From an uncultured Opitutales bacterium (GTDB lineage: Bacteria; Verrucomicrobiota; Verrucomicrobiia; Opitutales; Intestinicryptomonadaceae), in assembly GCA_934613645.1 (NCBI GenBank), contig CAKTTC010000004.1:124001-188000 (forward strand): a stretch of 64,000 nt of DNA, given 5' to 3'. The notes beneath the pieces are model-generated. The model had not been told where the DNA came from. It saw only the letters and a program-made list of their open reading frames with translations, and searched no databases. Shown here in pieces: positions 49,160 through 58,883 of the stretch (positions are counted from its first letter, which is position 1; each line of letters starts with the position of its first letter). Made by a program: the position numbers and the translations under genes.

Positions 49160-50224
49160 ATGGCGAATTTGTATCCAACGGTTGCCGTCGATGTGATGGG
49201 CTCCGATTTGGGCCCCGAAGAGCTTATCTGCGGGGTTAAGGCGGTGCTTTCCGAAGACAGGGGCGATTACAGAATCGTCGTTGTCGGCAACGAGGAAATT
49301 ACCGTTCCGCTTATGCTGCGCCACGGCATACTCAAAGACAGCCGCGTAAAAAGTTATAACGCAAAAGAGGTTATAACTATGGAGGAAAAGCCCATTCAGG
49401 CTCTCAAGCAGAAAAAAGACGCCTCCATGATGCGCGCAATAGAAATAGTCAAAATAGGCGCGGCCGACGCCGTTTTAAGCTGCGGCAACACGGGCGCGCT
49501 TATGGCGGGCGGCACTATCAAGCTCCGCACAATGCCCGGGATTGAGCGTCCCGCGCTCGGGACGGTTATCCCGGGGAAGAAGAAAAATTTCATAATGATT
49601 GATGTCGGCGCGTCGCCCGACCCCAAGCCCGAGAGTTTGATTGACAACGCCATTCTGGGCGTCAACTACTGCAGAATAGCCCTCGGCACGGAAAACCCGA
49701 AAGTCGGACTGCTAAGCAACGGCACTGAAGACGGCAAGGGCAATATGTTGGTTCAGACGGCGCACAAGCTCTTCAAAGCCCAGCAGGGGGTAATCAACTA
49801 CGGCGGGCTGCTCGAGGGGTTCAGCGTTTTCGACGGCGATTTCGACGTGGTTGTATGCGACGGCTTTACGGGTAATGTAGTGTTGAAGTCGCTTGAGGGG
49901 TCGGTCAGAATGTTCAAGAGCATTTTGAAGGAGGAAATCTCCAAGTCTTGGCTGAGCAAATTCGGCATACTTTTGGCGATGGGCGCGTTCAGGGGAATGA
50001 AAAAACGCCTGCCGATAGACAAGTGGGCGGGCGCGCCGCTACTCGGCTTGAACGGCCTTGTTGTAAAGGCGCACGGCTCAAGCAACAGAAAACAGATTGC
50101 GGGGGCGTTGGAAATCACTTTGAAATGTCTGCGCAACCAGATGAACGACAAAATCAAAGCCGACATCTCCAAATTGGAAGAGATTGTAGAGGCAAACAAG
50201 CGCGCGGCTCTCGAAAACTCCTGA
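49160..50224 (+). CDS. plsX: Phosphate acyltransferase PlsX
   Basis: 354-residue acyl-ACP:phosphate acyltransferase of phospholipid synthesis. Start VAVDVMGSDLGPEELICGV is diagnostic (DxMGGD-type), followed by LSCGNTGALMAGG, RPALGTVIPGKKKNFIMIDVGA, SNGTEDGKGN and GLLEGFSVFDGDFDVVVCDGFTGNVVLKSLEG. It lies between rpmF and fabH as in many bacteria. Its product, acyl-phosphate, feeds PlsY. Confidence 0.95.
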   Translation: MANLYPTVAVDVMGSDLGPEELICGVKAVLSEDRGDYRIVVVGNEEITVPLMLRHGILKDSRVKSYNAKEVITMEEKPIQALKQKKDASMMRAIEIVKIGAADAVLSCGNTGALMAGGTIKLRTMPGIERPALGTVIPGKKKNFIMIDVGASPDPKPESLIDNAILGVNYCRIALGTENPKVGLLSNGTEDGKGNMLVQTAHKLFKAQQGVINYGGLLEGFSVFDGDFDVVVCDGFTGNVVLKSLEGSVRMFKSILKEEISKSWLSKFGILLAMGAFRGMKKRLPIDKWAGAPLLGLNGLVVKAHGSSNRKQIAGALEITLKCLRNQMNDKIKADISKLEEIVEANKRAALENS

Positions 50225-50250
50225 TTTTTGCGCATCTTAAAGCGTCGGCG

Positions 50251-50279
50251 TCCCCTTCCTAACGAAGGGGTTTTTTGTT
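50251..50279 (+). terminator. Rho-independent terminator after plsX
   Basis: CCCCTTC-CTAAC-GAAGGGG with six T residues. FabH would then need its own promoter or read-through. Confidence 0.8.
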
Positions 50280-50448
50280 TTTCCAAAGCGGTGCGGCGGG
50301 CGTTTTTGTCGGCGTTTGTCGGGCGTTTTCTTTCGGGAGAGGGTTTCGTTTTTTTCGGTCGGTTGCGGCTTTTCGTTCAACAAAAGAAAAAAAAGGCTTT
50401 TGTTTTGTTGCGGAGGGGTTAGACTGCGTGGCTTAATTTTTTTTGACG

Positions 50449-51450
50449 ATGAATTTTGAGAAGCCGAAATCAATAATCGTGAAAGGAACGGGGGCGTATG
50501 TTCCCGAACGCGTGGTAACGAATTTCGACATAGAAAAAATTGTCGAAACCTCGGACGAATGGATTTTCGAACGTTCGGGGATAAAACGCAGGCACTTCGC
50601 CGACAAGGAGGCGGCGTCGGATATGGCGTTGGAGGCGTCGAAGAAGGCTCTTGCCGACGCGGAAATGTCGGCGCAGGAAATCGACTTGGTGATAGTAACC
50701 ACCGTTACGCCCGACAAGCCTTTCCCCTCTACGGCGTGCCTTTTGCAGGCAAAGCTGGGAATCCGCAACAACATTCCGTGCTTCGACTTGGAGGCGGCGT
50801 GTTCGGGGTTTGTCTACGGAATGGAAGTGGCAACTTCCATGATGCAGTCGGGCAAGTATAAGAACGCGCTCGTGGTAAGCTCGGAGCGGCTGAATCCGCT
50901 TCTGGATTGGAGCGACCGCACAACGTGTTTCCTTTTCGGCGACGGCTGCGGAGCGGCAGTTCTTGGCTGCTCCGACGAAGACGGCGTAGGTATTATCGGA
51001 AACGTTCTGGGCGCGGACGGCTCAAGCACTGCGGTTCTCGAAATTCCCGCGGGCGGCTCGTTTATGCCGACATCGCCCGAAACAGTGGCAAACAAGCTCC
51101 ACTACATAAAAATGGACGGGCGCGAAATATTCAAAAACGCCGTCCGCATTATGCAGGAAAAGGCGTTGGACGTGCTCGGAATGTGCGGCGTAGCTCCCGA
51201 GCAAATTTCGCTGCTTATTCCGCATCAGGCGAACATAAGAATTATCGAAACCGTTGCAAAGCGCATAAAAATTCCGCGCGAAAAAGTCTACGTTAACATA
51301 GAGGAATACGGCAATACTTCCTCAGCCTCAATCCCGATTGCCCTTGACGAAGCGTTGAAGAGCGGGCGCATCAAGCGCGGCGACTACGTTCTGCTTGTGG
51401 CTTTCGGCGCGGGTTTGACGTGGGGCGCAACGCTTATTAAATGGCATTAG
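50449..51450 (+). CDS. fabH: Beta-ketoacyl-ACP synthase III
   Basis: 333-residue initiating condensing enzyme of fatty-acid synthesis. The catalytic Cys is in DLEAACSGFVYGME; His in LIPHQANIRI; Asn in EYGNTSSASIP. The N-terminus (GTGAYVPERVVTNFDIEKIVETSDEWI) and final FGAGLTWGATLIKW are characteristic. ATG at 50449 is preferred to an upstream TTG. It follows plsX with a terminator between them, and precedes a transporter gene. Confidence 0.96.
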   Translation: MNFEKPKSIIVKGTGAYVPERVVTNFDIEKIVETSDEWIFERSGIKRRHFADKEAASDMALEASKKALADAEMSAQEIDLVIVTTVTPDKPFPSTACLLQAKLGIRNNIPCFDLEAACSGFVYGMEVATSMMQSGKYKNALVVSSERLNPLLDWSDRTTCFLFGDGCGAAVLGCSDEDGVGIIGNVLGADGSSTAVLEIPAGGSFMPTSPETVANKLHYIKMDGREIFKNAVRIMQEKALDVLGMCGVAPEQISLLIPHQANIRIIETVAKRIKIPREKVYVNIEEYGNTSSASIPIALDEALKSGRIKRGDYVLLVAFGAGLTWGATLIKWH

Positions 51451-51468
51451 TTCCTATTCGATTCTGAT

Positions 51469-52488
51469 ATGAATTTCCTGAAAAAAATAGGCATTGAGCC
51501 GTTCATAATTGCGCTTGCCTCCGCGATATTCCTCGCGTGGCTCGACCCCGATATCGGGCGCGCGCGCGAACCCGTCGGCGTAGGCGACATCGCCAACTGG
51601 GGCGTGAGCGTGATTTTCTTTTTCTACGGAATGCGCCTGAGTAAAGAGAAATTGCTGAACGGGCTGAAAAACGTCCGCCTGCATTTTCTGGTGCATTTTT
51701 CCACGTTCGTGTTGTTCCCGTGCGTGGTTCTTGCGGCAATGGCGGCTTGCGGAGGGTTTTCGGCAGAGGGCAACGCGTATTACCTGTGGATTGGAACGTT
51801 CTTTTTGGCGACGCTGCCGTCAACGGTGTCGTCGTCGGTTGTTATGGTTTCGATAGCGGGAGGGAATCTGCCCGCCGCCATATTCAACGCAAGCGTTTCA
51901 AGCCTGATGGGCGTTTTCATAACGCCGATTTGGATGGGGCTTTTTTTGAAGGACATCGAGGGCGCAAACAACCTTTCGAACGTTTTGGCGAGCCTGATTT
52001 TTCAGGTTCTCGTGCCCGTTGTTGCGGGCTTTTTGCTCAACCCGAAGTTCGGGTGGTTCGCCGAAAAGCACAAGAAAACGCTGCGGTTTTTCGACGAAAG
52101 CGTGATTGTGCTGATTGTCTATTCGTCGTTCTGCGACTCGTTTTTCAAAAAGATGTTCGAGGGCTTCCCGTTCTCTACAATACTGCTGCTCTCGGTTTGC
52201 ATGATTGCGTTGTTCTTGGCTGCAATGGTTGTAATCTACCGAATTTGCCGCCTGATGAATTTTCCCGACGAAGACTCCATCACCGCGGTTTTCTGCGGCT
52301 CTAAAAAATCGCTTGTGCACGGCTCGGTGATGAGCAGCGTGCTTTTCGGCTCGAGCGCGGCGACGGGAATAATTTTGCTGCCGACTATGCTTTATCACGC
52401 GTTCCAGCTGATAATAGTTTCGGTAATCGCCAAAAAAATCGCCGAAATCAGGGGCAAAAAAGCGGGGGTGGAACAAAAAAATAAATAA
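51469..52488 (+). CDS. Bile acid:sodium symporter (SBF) family transporter
   Basis: 339-residue membrane protein with about ten hydrophobic helices. It starts FIIALASAIFLAWLDPDIG, then WGVSVIFFFYGMRLSKEKLL, LATLPSTVSSSVVMVSIAGGN and a late VFCGSKKSLVHGSVMSSVLFG segment, the YfeH/SBF-like pattern with an extended GxxP core. Transporters of this type move organic anions with sodium; bile salts are only one possible substrate. It is 18 bases after fabH. The C-terminus is short and basic. Confidence 0.88.
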   Translation: MNFLKKIGIEPFIIALASAIFLAWLDPDIGRAREPVGVGDIANWGVSVIFFFYGMRLSKEKLLNGLKNVRLHFLVHFSTFVLFPCVVLAAMAACGGFSAEGNAYYLWIGTFFLATLPSTVSSSVVMVSIAGGNLPAAIFNASVSSLMGVFITPIWMGLFLKDIEGANNLSNVLASLIFQVLVPVVAGFLLNPKFGWFAEKHKKTLRFFDESVIVLIVYSSFCDSFFKKMFEGFPFSTILLLSVCMIALFLAAMVVIYRICRLMNFPDEDSITAVFCGSKKSLVHGSVMSSVLFGSSAATGIILLPTMLYHAFQLIIVSVIAKKIAEIRGKKAGVEQKNK

Positions 52489-52503
52489 AAGAGCAAAAAA
52501 AGC

Positions 52504-52531
52504 TTGACGAGGTGGGGGCAAATCGTAAATT
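52504..52531 (+). promoter_or_regulatory. Probable promoter of rplM-rpsI
   Basis: TTGACG, a 16-base gap and TAAATT, 21 bases before the rplM ATG. Confidence 0.55.
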
Positions 52532-52552
52532 TCTTAATTTTTCTTTAGATAG

Positions 52553-52978
52553 ATGAATACAACAATAGCAAAGAAACAGGAACAGAAGCAGTGGTTCGTC
52601 GTTGACGCGACGGATCAGGTACTCGGTCGTCTTGCGGTTAAAATCGCCAATGTATTGCGCGGCCGTCATAAGGCAATTTATACTCCGAACACGGATTGCG
52701 GCGATCATGTAGTTGTAATCAACGCTGAAAAGGTTCGCGTAACGGGCAAAAAAGAAGAACGCAAAGAATACATGTTCTACAGCGGTTTCGTGGGCGGCGA
52801 AAAGTATGTGAAGCTTTCCGATATGCGCGTGCGCAGACCCGAACACCTCATCGAAGCGGCAGTCAAGGGTATGTTGCCCTCGAACAAGCTCGCAAGAGAC
52901 ATGTTCTTGAAATTGCACGTTTACGCCGGCGCGGAACATCCGCATACAGCCCAGCAACCGAAACCGTTTAACTTCTAA
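52553..52978 (+). CDS. rplM: Large ribosomal subunit protein uL13
   Basis: 141-residue L13: QWFVVDATDQVLGRLAVKIANVLRGRHK, TPNTDCGDHVVVINAEKVRVTGKK and RRPEHLIEAAVKGMLPSNKLARDMFLKLHVYAGAEHPH are all canonical. It is followed after eight bases by rpsI, the universal pairing. Confidence 0.97.
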   Translation: MNTTIAKKQEQKQWFVVDATDQVLGRLAVKIANVLRGRHKAIYTPNTDCGDHVVVINAEKVRVTGKKEERKEYMFYSGFVGGEKYVKLSDMRVRRPEHLIEAAVKGMLPSNKLARDMFLKLHVYAGAEHPHTAQQPKPFNF

Positions 52979-52986
52979 TAAGCAAA

Positions 52987-53376
52987 ATGAGCGATATATT
53001 TGTATCAGTAGGCCGCCGCAAAACTTCCGTGGCAAGAGTCCGCCTCACAAAGGGCGAAGGCAAGCTTATCGTCAACAACAAGCCGATTGAAGAATACTGC
53101 TACACCGACCAGTTGTCGATGTTGGCGTTGCGTCCGTTGGTTGCAACTTCTATGCGCAATGCGGTTGACGCTTTCATCAAAGTCGAAGGCGGCGGCCCTG
53201 TCGGTCAGGCGGGCGCAATCAGCCACGGCTTGGCGAGAGCTTTGGAAAAGATGGACTCCACTTTGAGAGCCGCGTTGAAAAAGGACGGTTTGATGACCAG
53301 AGACCCGCGTTCCAAGGAACGTAAGAAGTCAGGTCAGCCGGGTGCTCGTAGACGCTTCCAGTTCTCAAAACGTTAA
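52987..53376 (+). CDS. rpsI: Small ribosomal subunit protein uS9
   Basis: 129-residue S9: SVGRRKTSVARVRLTKGEGKLIVNN, VEGGGPVGQAGAISHGLARAL and the C-terminal RDPRSKERKKSGQPGARRRFQFSKR tail ending in the SKR that reaches the P-site tRNA. It is followed by a terminator that also separates it from argC. Confidence 0.97.
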   Translation: MSDIFVSVGRRKTSVARVRLTKGEGKLIVNNKPIEEYCYTDQLSMLALRPLVATSMRNAVDAFIKVEGGGPVGQAGAISHGLARALEKMDSTLRAALKKDGLMTRDPRSKERKKSGQPGARRRFQFSKR

Positions 53377-53401
53377 TTCGTTTTCGGACAATTTTCACTG
53401 G

Positions 53402-53432
53402 AGCCCTTCCGCGAGTGCGGAGGGGCTTTTAT
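53402..53432 (+). terminator. Rho-independent terminator after rpsI
   Basis: AGCCCTTCCGC / GCGGAGGGGCT hairpin with GAGT loop and a short T run, 25 bases after the stop. Confidence 0.8.
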
Positions 53433-53460
53433 GCTTTTTGGGTAATATTTAAGGATTTTT

Positions 53461-54492
53461 ATGAAAACAAAAATAGGTATTGTCGGCGCGTCGGGATACG
53501 CGGGGATTGAAATCGTAAAACTCATTGCCCGCCACCCCAATGTGGAGTTGGGTTGCGTTACTTCCAGAAGCCTCGCGGGAACGCCCGTTGTGGAAAATAT
53601 GCCCGCGCTCAGGCATTTGCTGCCCGCCGATTTGTGCTTTGAGCAGTCCACTCCCGAAGGTTGCGCCGCCAAAGAGGACATCTCGGTATGGTTCTTGGCT
53701 TTGCCGCACGGAGCCGCCGCCGAATACGCGCGCGCGCTGATTGCCGCGGGCAAAAAGGTGCTCGACCTCTCCGCCGACTTCCGCCTGCATTCGCTTGAAA
53801 TCTACAAGGAATACTACAAGCAGGAGCACAACGCTCCGGAGCTTTTGAAACTTGGCAAATACGTCATAGCGGAGCTGTTTCCCGTGTCGAAAGACGACAA
53901 GCTCATAGCCTGCGCAGGCTGCTATCCGACAAGTATTCTGCTTCCGCTCATTCCGCTTATGCGCGAGAGGGCGGTTTTGACCGACCACATTGTAATCGAC
54001 TCCTACAGCGGGGTTTCGGGCGCGGGCAAGAAAAGCGATTTGGCATATGCCTATTGCGAACGCAACGAGAGCGCGAAGGCATACGGTCTGCCCAAGCACC
54101 GCCACAATTCGGAAATCGAAGAGGAGCTTTCAATAGCCGCGGGCGAAAACGTTATTGTGCAGTTCAATCCGCACCTCGCGCCGATGAGCAGGGGCATTTC
54201 AACCACAATCACGATTCCCGCCAAGTTCGAGGGCGTGGAGAAAGTCTACGAAATCTGGAATAAATACTACGCGGACAGACCCTTCGTGAAAATCCTCAAA
54301 AGCGGCGTGTTCCCCGATACTTTGCACGTCAACGGAACAAACCGCTGCGACATTTCCGCAGTGTTCGACCCGCGCACAAAGAACCTCGTCATCTGCAGCG
54401 TAATAGACAATATCGTCAAGGGCGCGAGCGGGCAGGCGGTTCAGATAATGAATTTGATGTTGGGCTTCGACGAAACGGCGGGGCTGTTGTAA
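53461..54492 (+). CDS. argC: N-acetyl-gamma-glutamyl-phosphate reductase
   Basis: 343-residue NADPH-dependent reductase, third step of arginine synthesis. GIVGASGYAGIEIVKLIARHP is the nucleotide-binding start; ACAGCYPTS has catalytic Cys154; YSGVSGAGKK and HNSEIEEELS plus FNPHLAPMSRGI follow. It is the first of argC-J-B-D-F, all close together on this strand. The ArgC family length fits. Confidence 0.96.
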   Translation: MKTKIGIVGASGYAGIEIVKLIARHPNVELGCVTSRSLAGTPVVENMPALRHLLPADLCFEQSTPEGCAAKEDISVWFLALPHGAAAEYARALIAAGKKVLDLSADFRLHSLEIYKEYYKQEHNAPELLKLGKYVIAELFPVSKDDKLIACAGCYPTSILLPLIPLMRERAVLTDHIVIDSYSGVSGAGKKSDLAYAYCERNESAKAYGLPKHRHNSEIEEELSIAAGENVIVQFNPHLAPMSRGISTTITIPAKFEGVEKVYEIWNKYYADRPFVKILKSGVFPDTLHVNGTNRCDISAVFDPRTKNLVICSVIDNIVKGASGQAVQIMNLMLGFDETAGLL

Positions 54493-54515
54493 TACAATTT
54501 AAAAAAGGCAAAAAA

Positions 54516-55751
54516 ATGGAAAAGAATTATAAAATCGACGTCCGCGAGGACGCAATCGGCGTGTGCGCAGTGCAGGGCTTCAAAGCGGGCGCGGCGGCGG
54601 CGGATATCCGCAACAAAAACGATTTCGAAAGGCTCGATACGGCAGTCGTAGTTTCCGACGTTCTGGCTACGGCGGCGGGCGTGTTTACAACAAACGACGT
54701 TAAAGCGGCTCCCGTTTTGACCGACATTTCAAACCTCGAACGCTCCACGAAAGTCCGCGCCATTGTAGCCAACAGCGGCAACGCCAACGCGTGCACGGGC
54801 GACAGGGGCATGGAAGACGCCCGCAATACCTGCAAATACCTCGCCGAAAAACTCGGCGTAGAGCAGCAGCAGATTTTGGTTTGCTCAACGGGCAGAATCG
54901 GCGAATTTATGCCGATGGAAAAACTCCAAAGCGGTATCGATACGGCTCTCGGCGGCTTGGCAAACACGGAAGACGCCTCCAGAGCGGCTTCGCGCGCGAT
55001 TATGACTTCCGACACCCGCCCGAAAACGGTTGAAGTTGACGTCGAATTCCACGGCAAAAAACTCAAAATCGCGGGAATGGCAAAGGGCGCGGGAATGATT
55101 GAGCCGAACATGGCAACAATGCTTGCGTTCATTGTAAGCGATGCAAAAATTTCGCAAAGCCTCCTGAAAGAGTGCCTGAAATTCGCCGCAAACAAGTCCT
55201 TCAACAGAATCACCGTAGACGGCGACATGAGCACCAACGACACCGTTCTGTGCCTGTGCAACGGAATGGGCGCGGAGGTTTCGGAAAACGACGCCGACTC
55301 AATCATGGCGTTCCGTCAGGGGCTGCTTGAAGCCTCGCGCGTGCTTGCCCGCAAGATTGTGGGCGACGGCGAGAAAATCACGAAGGTCGTTGAGGTGAAC
55401 GTGCTCGGTGCAAGAACGGAAGAGCAGGCCGAGAAAATCTGCCGCAGCATAGGCAATTCGCTTCTGGTAAAGTCGTCGTGGTTCGGCGAAGACCCCAACT
55501 GGGGGCGCATTACCGACTCCGCAGGCTACGCGCGCACGGGAATTGTTCTGGAAAAAATCGACCTCGACTACGACGGCATTCCCGTCCTCAAGGCGGGGCA
55601 GCCCGTTGCCGAAAACAAGCCGCTCTGGAAACAGGCGGTTTCCAAGAAAACGTTTTCGATAAATCTGAATCTGAATCTGGGCACGGCTTCGGAGTCGATT
55701 TTGGCGGCCGACCTCACCGAAGGCTACGTCAATTTCAACAAGGGCGAGTAA
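54516..55751 (+). CDS. argJ: Bifunctional ornithine acetyltransferase/N-acetylglutamate synthase
   Basis: 411-residue self-cleaving enzyme that recycles the acetyl group in arginine synthesis. The cleavage motif MAKGAGMIEPNMATMLAF puts the nucleophile at Thr201, with the cut between Ala200 and Thr201. Other marks: GVFTTNDVKAAPV, IVANSGNANACTGDRG, STGRIGEFMPMEKL, FNRITVDGDMSTNDT and EDPNWGRITDSAGYA. Being ArgJ, no separate argE or argA need be assumed. The stop is one base from argB. Confidence 0.96.
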   Translation: MEKNYKIDVREDAIGVCAVQGFKAGAAAADIRNKNDFERLDTAVVVSDVLATAAGVFTTNDVKAAPVLTDISNLERSTKVRAIVANSGNANACTGDRGMEDARNTCKYLAEKLGVEQQQILVCSTGRIGEFMPMEKLQSGIDTALGGLANTEDASRAASRAIMTSDTRPKTVEVDVEFHGKKLKIAGMAKGAGMIEPNMATMLAFIVSDAKISQSLLKECLKFAANKSFNRITVDGDMSTNDTVLCLCNGMGAEVSENDADSIMAFRQGLLEASRVLARKIVGDGEKITKVVEVNVLGARTEEQAEKICRSIGNSLLVKSSWFGEDPNWGRITDSAGYARTGIVLEKIDLDYDGIPVLKAGQPVAENKPLWKQAVSKKTFSINLNLNLGTASESILAADLTEGYVNFNKGE

Positions 55752-55752
55752 T

Positions 55753-56655
55753 ATGGACATCGACGAAATCACGAAAAAAGCCGACGTCCTCATAGAGGCG
55801 TTGCCGTATGTGCGCCGCTTCCACGGCGCAGTGTTCGTGGTAAAATACGGCGGCGCGTTTATGGACGACCCAAACCCCGAAATCCGCGCGCGCGTAGCCC
55901 GCGACATCGCCTTTTTGGCGGCCGTGGGCATAAACGTGGTGGTAGTTCACGGCGGCGGCAAGGCAATCAGCCGTGCAATGGCGGAAAGCGGACTCAAGCC
56001 CGAGTTCAAAAACGGCATGCGCGTAACCGACGAGAAAACCGTGAAAATAGTCGAAAAAGTCCTCAACGAAGACGTGAACCGCGAAATCTGCCAAATGCTC
56101 GCAGCCCAAGGCTGCAACGCAGTTTCGGTGCGCGGCAACGACGTTTTCAAGTGCAAAAAGCATTCGCCCGTCGACGAAAACGGCAATGTGCTTGACATCG
56201 GCTACGTCGGCGAAGTAGACGGCGTAGATACCTCGGCAATAGAAAAACTTTTGGCGGAGGGCAAAACCCCCGTGATTTCCCCGATTGCAATCGGACGCGC
56301 CGACAACCACGCATACAACACGAATGCCGACGTTGCCGCCGCTGCTGCCGCGGGCGCGCTGAAGGCGTTGCGCTTGGTGTTCCTTTGCGATGTCCCCGGT
56401 CTTATGCGCGACCCGAAAGACCGCTCGACGCTCATCTCGCACCTGCCCGTTACGGAGGTGGAAAAACTCAAGCGCGAAGGCATTATCGGCGGCGGAATGA
56501 TTCCCAAAGTCGATAGCGGCGTTCGCGCAATAGAAAACGGCGTCCACAGAATACACTTTATCGACGGCTATATGCCGCACAGCCTGCTGTTGGAAATCTT
56601 CACCGACACAGGCATAGGAACGGAAATTGTCAATCCCGCATTGGTAAACAAATAA
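55753..56655 (+). CDS. argB: Acetylglutamate kinase
   Basis: 300-residue amino-acid kinase, second step of arginine synthesis. FVVKYGGAFMDDPNPE carries the ATP-phosphate binding Lys, NVVVVHGGGKAIS the substrate glycine loop, RVTDEKTVKIVEKVL, and IGGGMIPKVDSGVRAI the C-terminal Lys. An N-terminal helix (KKADVLIEALPYVRRF) suggests the arginine-inhibited hexameric type. Confidence 0.96.
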   Translation: MDIDEITKKADVLIEALPYVRRFHGAVFVVKYGGAFMDDPNPEIRARVARDIAFLAAVGINVVVVHGGGKAISRAMAESGLKPEFKNGMRVTDEKTVKIVEKVLNEDVNREICQMLAAQGCNAVSVRGNDVFKCKKHSPVDENGNVLDIGYVGEVDGVDTSAIEKLLAEGKTPVISPIAIGRADNHAYNTNADVAAAAAAGALKALRLVFLCDVPGLMRDPKDRSTLISHLPVTEVEKLKREGIIGGGMIPKVDSGVRAIENGVHRIHFIDGYMPHSLLLEIFTDTGIGTEIVNPALVNK

Positions 56656-56665
56656 TTTAATCGAA

Positions 56666-57862
56666 ATGACGACTCTTGAAAAAGCCAAAAAATACGCAAT
56701 GCCGAACTTCGGCGAAAGGGACTTTGTTGTCTCGTCGGGGAAGGGCAGCTATGTGTTCGACGAAAACGGCGCGAAATATCTCGACTTCGGCGCGGGAATC
56801 GCCGTTGTGAGCCTCGGGCACGCCAATCCGCGCTGGGTGAAGGCGGTTGCCTCGCAGGCGGCCAAGCTTGCGCATTGTAGCAATCTCTATCTTACAAAAC
56901 CCAATGCCGACTTGTGCGAATCGCTCGTAAAGCGCATCGGCGCGGGCAAGGTTTTGATGTGCAACAGCGGCACGGAGGCTAACGAAGGCCTCATCAAGGC
57001 GGCGCGCTTGCACGGCTGCGCGGTTTCGGGCAAAGAGGGCGCAAAGGCGCGCATAATAACGGCGGTAAACGGCTTCCACGGAAGGACGCTCGGGGCGGTT
57101 GCCGCCACGGCGCAGAAGAAAATCCAGCACGGGTTCGCGCCCATTTTGCAGGGCTTTTCATACGGCGAATACAACAATCTCGAAAGCTTTGAAAAACTCA
57201 TGGGCGACGACGTTGCGGCGATTCTTGTCGAGCCCGTTCAGGGCGAAAGCGGCGTCACCCCCGCCACCAAGGAATTTTTGAAGGGCTTGCGCGCGCTTTG
57301 CGACAAATACAACGCAATGTTGCTTTTCGACGAAGTTCAATGCGGCGTTGCGCGCTCGGGCAAATTCTTGGCGTGCCAGAAATTCGGCGTCAAGCCCGAC
57401 GGCGTTTCTTTGGCGAAGGGCTTGGCGGGCGGCTTCCCGATAGGCGCAATCTGGCTTGCAAAGCCGTTCCAAGACCTGTTCACCGCGGGCACGCACGGCA
57501 CGACTTTCGGCGGAAACCCTCTCGCCTGCGCGGCGGCGTTGGCGACCTTGGCGGAAATAGACTCCAAAAAGCTTGCCGACAACGCAACAAAAATGGGCGC
57601 AAAGCTGTCGAAGGGGCTTTCGGCGATTGTCAAAAAATATCCCGAAAAACTCGCAACGGAGCGCGGGCTCGGGCTTATGCGCGCGGCAATTTTCACCGAA
57701 AAATACAAGAATACCGACGTCTGCGCGGCGTTGCGCCGCAACGGGCTTCTGCTGATTCCCTCGGGCGCGAACGGTCTGCGCTTCCTGCCCCCGCTGAACG
57801 TTTCGGCGGCGGAAGTGGACAAGGCTTTGAAAATTTTCGAAAAAACAGTTGAAAGGATATAA
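56666..57862 (+). CDS. argD: Acetylornithine aminotransferase
   Basis: 398-residue class III aminotransferase. FVVSSGKGSYVFDENGAKYLDF is the family N-terminus; NSGTEANEGLIKAAR and NGFHGRTLGAVAATAQ are PLP-phosphate motifs; LLFDEVQCGVARSGKF gives the catalytic Asp; GVSLAKGLAGGFPIGA includes the PLP Lys; THGTTFGGNPLACAAA closes. It lies ten bases after argB. Confidence 0.96.
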   Translation: MTTLEKAKKYAMPNFGERDFVVSSGKGSYVFDENGAKYLDFGAGIAVVSLGHANPRWVKAVASQAAKLAHCSNLYLTKPNADLCESLVKRIGAGKVLMCNSGTEANEGLIKAARLHGCAVSGKEGAKARIITAVNGFHGRTLGAVAATAQKKIQHGFAPILQGFSYGEYNNLESFEKLMGDDVAAILVEPVQGESGVTPATKEFLKGLRALCDKYNAMLLFDEVQCGVARSGKFLACQKFGVKPDGVSLAKGLAGGFPIGAIWLAKPFQDLFTAGTHGTTFGGNPLACAAALATLAEIDSKKLADNATKMGAKLSKGLSAIVKKYPEKLATERGLGLMRAAIFTEKYKNTDVCAALRRNGLLLIPSGANGLRFLPPLNVSAAEVDKALKIFEKTVERI

Positions 57863-57864
57863 CG

Positions 57865-58821
57865 ATGGTTCGTTCATTTCTAAGAGATACGGATTTTACG
57901 CCGCAGGAGGCTGCGGAAGTGTTCAACCTTGCCGCGCGCTACAAGGCGACGCGTTCGGCGGGGGTAATCGACGTTCTCAAAGGCGAAAGCTGGGGCGTGT
58001 TGTTCTTCAAAAAGAGCACGCGCACAAGGCTCTCTTTTGAGGCGGGGCTTTACGAGCTCGGCGCACACGCAATGGTCATGAACTCAAACGACCTGCAAAT
58101 TTCGCGCGGCGAAACAATAGAAGACACCGCCCGCATTATGGGCAGATTCCTCCACGGAATAGTAATCAGAACGTTCGAGCAGGAAATTGTGGAGAAGTTC
58201 GCGAAGTATTCGGGGCGTCCCGTGGTCAACGCGCTCACCGATTTGCTCCACCCGTGCCAAACGTATACCGATATGTTCACGATGATGGAGCATTTCAGCG
58301 ACGGCGCGCCGAACCCCGAATCAATCAAGGGCAGAAAGCTCGTGTTCTTCGGCGATACCGCGTGCAATATGGCGTATTCGCTGGCGTTGTCGGGGGCAAT
58401 GTGCGGCGTGGAAGTGGTGCTTTGCGGCCCGCAGGAATTCAAGCCCGCGCCCGTTTTGGACACCCTCTTTAAAGACGCAAACCTCACGCCCACGTGGTCG
58501 TTCACTTCCGACCCCGCCGAGGCCGCCCGCAATGCCGACGTTCTCTACACCGACGTCTGGGTGAGCATGGGCAAGGAAGACGAAAAGGCCGAGCGCATCA
58601 AAACGATGTCGCCGTATCAGGTCAACAACGCGCTGTTCAAGGCGGCGAAAAAAGACGCCGTGTTTATGCACTGCCTGCCCGCTCACTCGGGCGAGGAAGT
58701 CGCGCAGGAGGTTCTCGACAGCCCGCGCAGCATAATCTTCGACGAAGCCGAAAACCGCCTGCACGTCCAAAAGGCGATAGTCAGCTACTTGGTAAACAAA
58801 AATCGCCAACTCGGCAAGTAA
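57865..58821 (+). CDS. argF: Ornithine carbamoyltransferase
   Basis: 318-residue transcarbamylase that makes citrulline. Carbamoyl phosphate binding motif FFKKSTRTRLSFEAG, then TEQEIVEKFAKYSGRPVVNALTDLLHPCQ-like HPCQTYTDM, and the ornithine-binding FMHCLPAHSGEEV. It follows argD with a two-base gap and is followed after 62 bases by argG. Confidence 0.95.
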   Translation: MVRSFLRDTDFTPQEAAEVFNLAARYKATRSAGVIDVLKGESWGVLFFKKSTRTRLSFEAGLYELGAHAMVMNSNDLQISRGETIEDTARIMGRFLHGIVIRTFEQEIVEKFAKYSGRPVVNALTDLLHPCQTYTDMFTMMEHFSDGAPNPESIKGRKLVFFGDTACNMAYSLALSGAMCGVEVVLCGPQEFKPAPVLDTLFKDANLTPTWSFTSDPAEAARNADVLYTDVWVSMGKEDEKAERIKTMSPYQVNNALFKAAKKDAVFMHCLPAHSGEEVAQEVLDSPRSIIFDEAENRLHVQKAIVSYLVNKNRQLGK

Positions 58822-58883
58822 TGCTGGACAACGGCAAAAGTATTGTTAACATGCCCAAATACCAAACTTTTTAAGGAGAAATA